From: Odiellus spinosus
Lineage: Eukaryota > Arthropoda > Arachnida > Opiliones > Phalangiidae
NCBI GenBank assembly: GCA_963920705.1
Contig: OY987237.1
Span: 6,664,601 to 6,728,600, forward strand
Length of the DNA: 64,000 nucleotides
Direction of reading: 5' to 3'
The number at the start of each line of letters is the position of its first letter. The first letter of the stretch is position 1. The position numbers were made by a program, and so were the translations under genes. Under the pieces are notes generated by a model. That model had not been told where the DNA came from. It saw only the letters and a program-made list of their open reading frames with translations, and searched no databases. Of the stretch, positions 56,401 through 64,000 are shown one piece after another.

Positions 56401-59400
56401 GTCTAGCGACCAATCGAACGCGATTGTAAGTCTCGTGGAGATTTCGCGTGAACGACAGGCCTTTTCTCATTGGTCGCTAGACCCTTACACGGAGGAAATT
56501 CAGCTGATCTCCATGAATCCCGCTAAGCCTATTTTCGGGGTTAGTTTTAAATTTATTTCTAGTTTAATATTTGTTTTGTAAGCTTTTTATTGGTGGATTA
56601 GATAGAAAATCACTTGTTATTAGGTTGCATTCTCCCTTTAATAACACTAATTACCATTATAAAAAAGCGTTTTTCTAACGGAATTACAGTCCTTTTTAAG
56701 AGTGCAACTTTACAATATATCCTAATCTAATCAGATTGTATAAAATTGTATTTCTAAGATGACTAGTTTTAGAGTTTTGGGCGGTTAGGTGGGTTAAGTA
56801 ACTTTTTATTTTAACTTTTTAAAATATTTGAAATCGACAATGAATCTGCACGATTCTCGCGTTGTCTAAAGTCACGAATCAAAATGAGTCTTCTACATAT
56901 ACTTTTTTTTCATTTGATAATTTAAAAACACTAAAACTAGTTTGTCCAGACTGTATAGAGAGAGAAAGCAGAAATATAATTTTAAATCTTATTTTTATTT
57001 GACCCACATTGCCTACTCATGCAACAAAACTATAATAATATAATACACGCCTAACTGACAATGCGGAAAAAATATAGATTTAAAGAAAAAAACATAAAAC
57101 AAAACCGGAAAACAATATTACAAACCGCAGATACTTCCGGTTTAATTAAGCGTTATAAAATAAAAGCGATTTCTGTTGAAGGTTTATTAATTACCTTTAT
57201 ACTATTAATTAACCAAAATTGTACACCTTTGGGTCAACGCAAATTTTGATTGGATTAATATAATTTGTTGAAATCGATAACCAAACAATAGAAATTAATT
57301 TAAATACTAAAATATAGTATAAATAAACTAATTAATAAATATATTTCATTGACTGTGAGATTTAAATACCAAGAAACCCAAGTATGAAATTAAAATCATT
57401 AAGATGACTAATAATTAGTTCCGTAATTAGGCGAGAGGTTAGAATTTTAATTATTAATGATCTAGAAAACCAAGGAGGATATTCTTGATAGTTAAAGATT
57501 TTATCCGGTATATACTGTTAATATTAATTATAATTAAACTTGATTATCTAGACGAGGATGTAATTCAAGGGCAGCTTCCTAAAAATCTACAGGTTACTAG
57601 GTTTATAGAAATTTAAAAATCATTAATAAAAATAAAAAATTAAGATCTTTTCATTGCTTTTTTAATACTTTTACCCATTGGTGTGGTTAGTTGACTAGTC
57701 TGACCTAAATAATTCTCTAGTTCCCCCAAGGATAACTAGCTTAATAAGGCAGAAACGCCCAAATACAGGCAACGGGTATGAAAACCGGGCCAGCCTGCTT
57801 CTCTAGAGCTCAAAAGGGGATTACCACTAAATGTCCTTTTCAAATAAATTTTGTTATTTTATAAATATCTGCTATTATCATTAAATTTTTATATTTTTAG
57901 GAGGTCCTTGAAATTTATAAATAATTTATTGAAAAATGCACTGTAATTGTATCATTGGGACACTTTTTTAAGGAGCAATAAACCTAAGACTTAATAGTTT
58001 AATTCGTCTATAGGAAGGCAAGAATTAAACTTAACTTATTAGTTACGATAGAAAACGGATTAAGTACTAAGTAAAACGGTTAGATCAAATATAAAGAATT
58101 GACCATCAAATAGATCAAAATTACGTTAGATTAACCCCAACATCACCCAATACGTAAAAATTACGTTGGATTATCCATAAACATCGCGTAATAGGTTATA
58201 ATTACGTTGGATTATCCATAAACATCGCGTAATAGGTTATAATTACGTTGGATAATCCCCAACATCGCCTAATATGTCAAAATTACGTTGGATTATCTTA
58301 AGCATCGCCAAATAGGTCAAAATTACATTGGATTATCTCGAATATCACCCAATGTGTCAAAATTAAGTTGGGTTATCCCCAAACATCGTTTAAAATTTCA
58401 AAATAACATTGGATAATCCCCAACATCGCCAAATAGGTCAAAATTACGTTGGATTATCCCCATAACATCGGCAAATATATTAAAATTACGTTGGATTATC
58501 CCCATAACATCGGCAAATATATTAAAATTACGTTGGATTATCCCCAACACTGACAAATAGGTCAGAACTGCATTGGATTATCCCCAACATTGATAAATAG
58601 GTCAAAATAACGTTGGATAATCCCCAACATCGTCAATATATGACAGAATTACGTTGGATTATCCCCAACAGACCAGATCTTATCCCATCAAATGGTTCAA
58701 AATATTACTTTTCCCAGGTAGAAATCATAATCATAATACAACCCCACGATCATGATGTATTTGTTTGAAACATGAAAACATATCTCGCAAAAATTTTACA
58801 AAAATCACACGATAATTAGGCTTAAAATGTAAATGATTCGCTTACCCTTTGCAGCCGCCAGCTGACGAGGAAGAGGAAGAAGAGAAGGGACCAGATCCTC
58901 TAGCTCTTCTTTTGCAAGGATCCAAATTCGCTTGCACTGACAGAAAAGACGGATACTACGCCGATAGCTCTGTCGGATGCCAGGCCTTCCACTACTGCGT
59001 TGGAGGAGCCCGTCACTCGTGGATGTGTCCCGAAAACACCGTCTTCCATCAAGTACATCTTAACTGCGTTCCAGCTAGCCAGGACATCTGCGGACAATCG
59101 GAAAAATACCACTTTGTTAACGACTATTTGCATAAGGTAATAATATATACGCGATTAGAAGCGGTTTCAAGCTATAACTTAACCATCTAATATACACTTT
59201 TTCTTTTGATTAGGAATTGGAGCAACGCGGACCAAACAACTCCGTCGTGTACGCTCAACGTTATTACCCAGAAGGATACTCGGTCGGTGACGATTTCCAC
59301 GCCCCCAACAGCCCACCCCGTGATAATACCCGTTACGTAGACGATGAGCCACGTTACGCCCCACAACCTCAAGCCCAACCAGCTTACCGTCAACCGGCTC

Positions 59401-59708
59401 CGGCTCCCGCTCCTCAACCAGCCTATCGCCAACCAGCTCCCGCTCCTCAACCACGTCCTTACAGTCCGCCCCAACAAAGTCGCCCAACTTATTCCCAGCC
59501 CGCCCCTCAACAAGCTCCGCCCCAATTCGCCCAAAGCTACGGACAAGCTCCGCCACAAGGGCGTCCATTACCAGTAGGCGTTCCCGTTCAACAAGCCCCT
59601 CCTCGTAGGGCCCCTCAACACAGTCAAGGTTCCAGAGCGGCTGCCGTTTCACCTTACGCCGGATATCCACCGCAAGGGGGCGTAAGATACGACGACGACC
59701 AATATTAA
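53438..59708 (+). CDS. Gene 2: secreted CPAP1-like chitin-binding protein, 5 coding exons, 362 aa
   Basis: Coding join: 53455-53491, 54659-54684, 55933-56181, 58855-59136, 59214-59708; 17 nt of leader precede the ATG in the first listed exon. Seen: signal peptide MNILSVATLFTLAVLAAADFR across exons 1-2; Pro/Gln-rich residues 22-104; acidic run and DPLA; CBM14 domain residues ~131-183 (Cys spacing 14-5-9-12-7); Pro/Gln/Ala/Tyr-rich tail. Established: this spacing is that of CPAP1 proteins, which bind chitin in cuticle or trachea. Inference: secreted by epidermis or trachea and organises procuticle. I cannot assign which CPAP1 orthologue it is. Confidence 0.92.
53611..53993. mobile_element. MITE-A copy in gene 2 intron 1, 3' end missing
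   Basis: TTAAAGGAAGAATGCAACC; both arms present until GGCCTATTTAAGCGATA, then unrelated sequence. Confidence 0.85.
54659..54684 (+). CDS. Gene 2 exon 2: 26-nt micro-exon completing the signal peptide
   Basis: Lies between TTTTTTTAG and GTAAGT. CC completes an Ala codon, then VLAAADFR, ending in phase 0. Together with exon 1 it gives a hydrophobic 21-residue leader with a likely cleavage after AAA or AAAD. The phase pattern 1 then 0 is the same as in gene 1. Confidence 0.87.
54873..55565. repeat. 24-bp minisatellite in gene 2 intron 2, open on both strands
   Basis: About 28 units of GAATTCTTATACAAATTTAT plus AGAC; the first third uses GAATTCATCTACAAATTTGT. A 24-bp period keeps frames open, giving 187 codons (EFLYKFID) on + and 167 (NSSINLYK) on -. 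Confidence 0.95.
55933..56181 (+). CDS. Gene 2 exon 3: Pro/Gln-rich N-terminal region
   Basis: Starts EKRQVDYQFPQPRGREAQPQ after TTGTTTTTTTAG; 83 codons, phase 0 at both ends, donor AGA|GTAAGT. The KR near the start could be a dibasic processing site. Contains PYAPPPPPPQQRAPAQSYAP. No structured domain. Antisense and other-frame reading here is shadow. Confidence 0.92.
56219..56641. mobile_element. MITE-A copy in gene 2 intron 3
   Basis: TTAAAGGGAGAATGCAACC to GTTGCATTCTCCCTTTAA; starts 38 bp after the exon 3 donor. 56642-58104 holds only AT-rich DNA. Confidence 0.9.
58105..58670. repeat. 40-bp minisatellite in gene 2 intron 3
   Basis: About 14 units of AAAATTACGTTGGATTATCC / CCAACATCGCCAAATAGGTC, ending 185 bp before the CBM14 exon. 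Confidence 0.92.
58855..59136 (+). CDS. Gene 2 exon 4: chitin-binding domain exon
   Basis: Acceptor CTTACCCTTTGCAG, 94 codons, donor CATAAG|GTAATA. Begins PPADEEEEEEKGPDPLALLL, then the six-Cys module FAC..GYYAD..C..FHYC..WMC..VFHQ..LNC..DIC and the post-domain KYHFVNDYLHK. The GYYAD and FHYC blocks match gene 1. This is the best-supported domain in the window. Confidence 0.96.
59214..59708 (+). CDS. Gene 2 exon 5: terminal Pro/Gln/Tyr-rich exon
   Basis: Acceptor TTGATTAG; ELEQRGPNNSVVYAQRYYPE, then tandem AYRQPAPAPQP units and QQAPPQ-type sequence to DDDQY and TAA. Higher GC and a strong codon bias (CCN/CAA/GCC) separate it from the flanking AT-rich DNA. Tyr and Gln could serve sclerotisation or cross-linking, by inference from other cuticle proteins. 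Confidence 0.95.
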   Translation, partial: ELEQRGPNNSVVYAQRYYPEGYSVGDDFHAPNSPPRDNTRYVDDEPRYAPQPQAQPAYRQPAPAPAPQPAYRQPAPAPQPRPYSPPQQSRPTYSQPAPQQAPPQFAQSYGQAPPQGRPLPVGVPVQQAPPRRAPQHSQGSRAAAVSPYAGYPPQGGVRYDDDQY

Positions 59709-60374
59709 ATCTTCGACCAACTTAGTATCAAAATGATTCGGGGGGTTATAACCTCCGATAAAATTACAAAAATTAAATGGAAAATTAATACAATTTTTTT
59801 CGTATTTAATGTTCTATTTAATTAAATCGCCACTAAACTAAATTATAACATTTTTTTTACCCTGTAATCCCCCCACGTAAACCAAAAGTATTAAACTTAA
59901 TTTACTTTTGTCGTTAAAAATCACCCATTTTTTTTTTTTTTTTTCATAGCAAAATTTTAGGTTCTTTTTAAAATTTTTACGTTCAAAGTTTTGTTCTGTG
60001 GGAGTTTTATGTTGTTTAATTTTTTTTTTATATAAGTCGTTCGTGAAAATTACATAAAGGAGGGCTTGCGTGTAACTCCATGTTAAGCATTTGTTTTCAA
60101 CTCTTTTAAGCGTTACCATAGCAATAGATACCATCTTGTTAAGAGTAAAAACATGCCAAAAATCCACGTCACACGTAAACATTCCTTGGAGACTATTTAA
60201 TAGGACTTTTACTCAAAAATTTCAGGATTTAAAAATTAAAATTCATTCCTATAAGCCTACCTAGCTTTGATTCAATCTTTATTTTTGTAAGGTTGTAAAT
60301 ACATGGACCTAGCTGAAACCATGTGTCATTGACAAAAGATTAATATCTTAAATCCCCGAAATAAATTTGATTGA

Positions 60375-60527
60375 AATAAATTAATTTTTAATTCGCCCAA
60401 AAAAAAAACAAAAAAAAAAAAAAAAAACACGCAAATTAATGATATTATTAATTAATTAACTTGAAAAAAAAAATCAAGTGCCAATAATTGATGTACAGAC
60501 AGTTTTTCAAGAGTTTTGTGAAATAAA
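60375..60527 (+). terminator. Candidate polyadenylation signals of gene 2
   Basis: AATAAA at 60375 and 60522; the latter is followed by a T/G-rich stretch (GTATTTTTGTTGTC). This implies a 3' UTR of up to about 850 nt, which includes A-tracts at 60401-60427. Confidence 0.4.
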
Positions 60528-60765
60528 ATTAAAATATTTTGTTTACAAATACGTATTTTTGTTGTCTTTCATTATTATTTAAAGGGAGACTGCAGATTAA
60601 ATTATATCATATAAAAAATTCCATAAACTAACTCCCTAGACCTAGCCTAGACTATCTACTCAGGACCGACTGTTACTTGCATCCAGTGCGGGATAGACAA
60701 CTTCGGGGGCCTCTAGGCACCGAGTATTCAGGTTTCATCACAGAAATTGAACTGTATGGGTTGTA

Positions 60766-60808
60766 CATGGACTAATTATAGTATATACTATACTATAATT
60801 AGTCCATG
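60766..60808. repeat. Near-perfect palindrome, 20-bp arms
   Basis: CATGGACTAATTATAGTATA and its exact complement separated by TAC; a shorter GTTGTAC motif flanks both sides. Confidence 0.9.
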
Positions 60809-61197
60809 GGTTGTACAACTAATCGAAGTACGAGGCATTATTTAGCAGGACACCCATTTAGTCCCGGGGCCCCTAGCCACATTTCTAGCGTCTTCTCCTC
60901 TTGTATCTTCTGGTTCTACCTTATTTGTCCCATCAGACATGATGGCTCCCCGCTAAACCAGGCGTCTTTAAGCCTAGTTTTAATTGTTTTACTGTCGGAA
61001 TAAACCAAGGGGTTCTCGCGTGACTCGCCAGAAAATAGTTAAAAGCGAGATCAAACTATATGTTGATCCTTGTTATGCCTACTTTCTGAGTTCGTTAAAA
61101 ATTTACTTCTAGCTTTATATATTTGTATTTTTTTTAATAGATTACGCCAGTGCTGTTTCATGGCCAAAGTTAGACGAATTGCTATGTTAAAATTTCC

Positions 61198-61648
61198 TTA
61201 AAGGGAGAATGCAACCTTACATTGGGTTTTTTTTTTTTATCGATTCCTTATCAATTAAATAGGCCTAATCCACTAGTAGAATAATTTACAAACACATAAT
61301 AAACCAGATATCAATTTAAAACTTACCCGGAAAATATGATTAGCCGGATTCATAGAGATCTGATCAGCTAAGTTTTTTGGCATTGATGGGTCAGCGACTA
61401 ATTAAATGTTATTGGAAGTCTCATGGAGATCTCAGCTTAACGACAGGCCTTTGCTCATTGGTCGCTGACCCATCAAAGCAAAGAAATTCAGGATCTCCAT
61501 GAATTCAGCTAAGCCTATTTTCCGGGAAAGTTTTAAATTTACTTCTAGTTTAATGTTTGTTTGTAAATTTTTAACTGGTGGATTAGGCCTATTTAAACGA
61601 TAAGTAATTGATAAAAAAATCACTTATTAGGTTTCATTATCCCTTTAA
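61198..61648. mobile_element. MITE-A copy, full length
   Basis: TTAAAGGGAGAATGCAACC to CATTATCCCTTTAA, with complete arms. The 63-codon minus-strand frame inside it is element sequence. Confidence 0.88.
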
Positions 61649-62860
61649 AGGTAATGTGTTGAGATAAGTAATGTGAAGAAAGGAAAAAAGGTTTTCACGG
61701 GGCTAATTCTCCAACTGTTGGTTCCTATCAACTCTAGAATTTTCCCTAGAAAATTATGTTCCCATAAGCACACAATCTAGGTCATACAATTTGTTACGGC
61801 CAACATAGTCTGCCAATAATCCCTTTAAATTACAAGGAATCAATTTAAAATCATCAAATGTCAGGTAGAATTCTCCATTTCGCCCTTTTAAATATTTAGG
61901 CGCTATTAAAGACACTTTTACGCTTTGAAGCGCTAAATGACAAAATAACGCAATTTATTCTTCAATCACGTTACAACATGTTTAATACAAACGATAAAAA
62001 ATAAACCAAATAATACCTAATTCAATACTACATTTACAGCGTTATTTCATTTCAAGTAAGCGGTAAAAAACAATGCGGAATAAGAAACAAAGTTTTATCC
62101 CAATATTAAGATAACAAAATGTTTCAAATACTGATATTCTATCAGCAACTTTTACGCTTTTTATACTCACCTGGTTGGATTATGATTAGAATTAATTTTA
62201 ATTACAATTTATTTTCATTTTTAACTCAAATGATTTTATTAATCTACGCTTTCCTTTGATAACTGGTCTCGTAATTCATCGTGACTTTCCTAGAAATTTG
62301 ATACGAATAAGATTTAAAATGGATTAATTTGAAATCTAAAGGATTACTTTGAAGTTACCTTGTGTAAGATGTAAGATAAAAAGACATCATAAACTATAGT
62401 TATCAAAGAAACGTACAAGTAACGATATTTTGGGGGAAGATAATAAAAATTTATGGCTTGAAGTGGAACGTAAAATCCCCAATCCATCTGTAAAATGAAT
62501 TATAAAGTTGTTTTAGACGTTTTTAAAATTTTATATTTAATTTAAATAATGATTCTAAATAATTTTAATAATTAGTTTAAATGATTTAAAAAAAAATCTA
62601 AATTGTATTAAATGAAAATTAAATTAATGATTCCAAATAATTTTAATATTATAGGCATAATTAAAATTGAATTGCATTAAATAAAAAATGAAAAGAACTT
62701 ATTTAAAATCATTTTAATATTTAATGTAATTAAATATAAATAATAGTAATAATAGAAATATTAATGATTCTAAAAAAGTTATAGTAAAAATGATCATCAA
62801 CCATAATTTGAACACCTTGAAAGTTTACTTTTCCTAACTGGTTGGTCAAAGTCTTCGGCT
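61649..62860. other. AT-rich DNA, probably gene 3 intron or 3' flank
   Basis: No Mpv17 C-terminal exon was recognised on the minus strand here. Confidence 0.4.
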
Positions 62861-62869
62861 TATATGACC

Positions 62870-63170
62870 TTGACCTTCATTGGTCTCTTGATGTCAGAGA
62901 GTCTCAGAGACCAGACAAAAGACCAGAGAAAATATACCAGAGGAATAGAAAGTTCCCACTTCGTACAGGCATTACTAGAATGACACAAGCACCCCTCTTG
63001 TTTCATCCTCATCTGTTCCGGTTGTCTCTCATTGGCTGATGCCACTGCTTACCTCTGATTAACCGGAAATAAGAGGATTACCTTTCACTAGTGCCACTTT
63101 AAACCACTCCTATTCCTCTGGTATATTTTCTCTGAAAAGACTAAGTCTTCTTCATGGTCTTTGACAGAAA
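62870..63170. repeat. Inverted-repeat element in gene 3 intron
   Basis: A perfect 25-bp inverted pair: CAGAGAAAATATACCAGAGG... at 62924-62948 and its complement at 63110-63134, with looser pairing outside. Likely an unclassified MITE. Confidence 0.65.
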
Positions 63171-63295
63171 AATTAAATGAAAAAAACAATAAGCAGATGA
63201 CAAGTATCAATCACTTTAGCAGATAGAAACACTTCAAAGGGTTTCTTCTATAGCAGATGGTCACTTTTAAATTAATGAAATAAAAGGAAACTCAC

Positions 63296-63531
63296 CCCAA
63301 CAATGTATAAAAGGTTATCTTTGAACTCTTTAACACTTTTTTTGACGGGTTTATTTTCCATAACACCAACAGCCAAAAATAAGGAAAAAACTAAGGGTGG
63401 TCCCGCCACAACTTCGGCCAGCAATTTTCTAAGAACACTACTGGTTTGAGCACCAGGAAATCGGGTATCTAAGAATTTATACCAGCCGTGACCAGCGAGT
63501 CCAAAACAAATACCACCCAAAAGCATTTTTC
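63296..63531 (-). CDS. Gene 3 exon 2: Mpv17-family middle region
   Basis: Follows an AG at 63532-63533 on the minus strand with a phase that joins exon 1 to give RTGKMLLGGICFGLAGHGWY. It continues KFLDTRFPGAQTSSVLRKLL and AEVVAGPPLVFSLFLAVGVM to NLLYIVG, then donor GTGAGT. The (R)TG(K)M...GxxxHxWYxxLDxxxPG and KxLxxxxxxxP motifs are family hallmarks. The C-terminal exon (normally WPxxQxxNFxxVPxxYR) should lie further down the minus strand but I could not find it, so the gene is partial here. Confidence 0.9.
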
Positions 63532-63608
63532 CTTAAAATTTAAATTTTTATTAGATTTCGCTTCCAAAGAAAATAAAATAGGGAGTTAAGTTAATTATTA
63601 ATAATTAC

Positions 63609-63783
63609 CTGTTCGCTTGTAGTCATAGGGTTGAGGGCCTTTGGAAACTTTTCTCTCGATGATTTGTTGTATCGCGTCCCCACTCCCCATAAATACCGAA
63701 CCGAGTGTGACATTTGTTATTAATAAATGTTTGGTAAATAACCCGTTAACAACAAGCCTAATTTTCGGCATAAATTTGCTCAT
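63609..63783 (-). CDS. Gene 3 exon 1: Mpv17/PMP22-family protein, N-terminus (MPV17L2-like)
   Basis: Reads MSKFMPKIRLVVNGLF, then TKHLLITNVTLGSVFMGSGD, then AIQQIIERKVSKGPQPYDYK and RTG, ending in phase 1 at donor GTAATT. The GSGDAIQQ block and the tail DYKRTG are typical of Mpv17-family proteins (multi-pass, in the mitochondrial inner membrane or peroxisomes). MPV17L2-like members are linked to mitochondrial ribosome and mtDNA upkeep (family knowledge). I chose the ATG at 63783: the frame stays open upstream but contains no in-frame ATG, and an upstream ATG in the leader is followed at once by a stop (ATG TGC TAG). Confidence 0.9.
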
Positions 63784-64000
63784 TTTACGATGAAAGAAAG
63801 ACGAAAAATCATTGAACGCGACTAGCACATGTTACTTAAAAATTGCGTCATCTTCATAACCCTTGAAGCAGACAGCTATTTCCCAAAAAGGTCACGTGAA
63901 GTTCCGCGTGCTTCCATTTTTTCCACTTGCTTGGAGGATTAGACAAGGAGAAGAAATGTGGGGACGGCGCGGTTCCTACTGCGTCGGCCTAAACTCCCAC

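Noticed and set aside
59838..60182. 114-codon minus-strand frame in the gene 2 3' UTR
   Set aside because: Lys/Asn/Phe-rich as expected of AT-rich DNA; no recognisable motif.
63784..63828. Upstream extension of the Mpv17 N-terminus (VAFNDFSSFFHRK)
   Set aside because: The frame is open but has no in-frame ATG; the only nearby ATG reads ATG TGC TAG.
1..64000. tRNA, rRNA or snRNA genes
   Set aside because: No A/B-box pair or recognisable conserved RNA sequence was seen by eye; a covariance-model scan would be needed to exclude them.

Overview
The window looks like nuclear DNA from an insect (order not determinable from sequence alone). It is strongly AT-rich, its genes have multiple exons with GT-AG introns, and two of the three genes encode secreted proteins with an arthropod-type six-cysteine chitin-binding domain (CBM14/peritrophin-A, one domain per protein, the CPAP1 arrangement). 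Everything else is dominated by short non-autonomous transposons (MITEs) and minisatellites. No rRNA, tRNA, CRISPR array or intact transposase/reverse transcriptase gene was recognised.

Gene 1 (+ strand, 5997-24870) can be assembled from six coding exons: 5997-6039, 11479-11531, 16641-17043, 17299-17965, 18035-21770 and 21835-24870. The phases agree throughout and give about 2645 residues. Order: a signal peptide split by a 5.4-kb intron, a basic linker, one chitin-binding domain (residues ~65-120), then about 2500 residues of disordered, Thr/Pro/Gln/Tyr-rich and repetitive sequence with an RRRR putative processing site near residue 1466. Gene 2 (+ strand, 53455-59708) has five coding exons: 53455-53491, 54659-54684, 55933-56181, 58855-59136 and 59214-59708. 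They give 362 residues: signal peptide, Pro/Gln-rich stretch, acidic run, chitin-binding domain, Pro/Gln/Tyr-rich tail. The genes share the split signal peptide (phase 1 then phase 0) and a DPLA motif before the domain, so they look like paralogues that build or organise chitinous matrix or cuticle. Gene 3 (- strand, 63783 down to at least 63296) is the 5' part of an Mpv17/PMP22-family membrane protein, probably MPV17L2-like; its last exon(s) were not found.

Layout: 1-5.7 kb, repeats and AT-rich DNA; 5.7-25.6 kb, gene 1 with repeat-filled introns 1 and 2; 25.6-53.4 kb, a 28-kb gene-free island of nested MITEs, minisatellites and inverted repeats; 53.4-60.5 kb, gene 2 with MITEs and two minisatellites in its introns; 60.6-63.3 kb, repeats and gene 3 intronic or 3' DNA; 63.3-64 kb, gene 3 5' end.

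The most notable non-coding items are: (i) a 198-bp insertion at 34654-34851, flanked by a 12-bp target duplication, whose long inverted-repeat arms enclose a hammerhead-ribozyme-like core (Penelope-like signature); (ii) MITEs nested in MITEs with readable 7-bp target duplications; (iii) a terminal motif TTAAAGGGAR shared by otherwise different modules, some of which carry internal minisatellites; (iv) a 24-bp intronic array open in frame on both strands. I found no convincing new multi-gene system.
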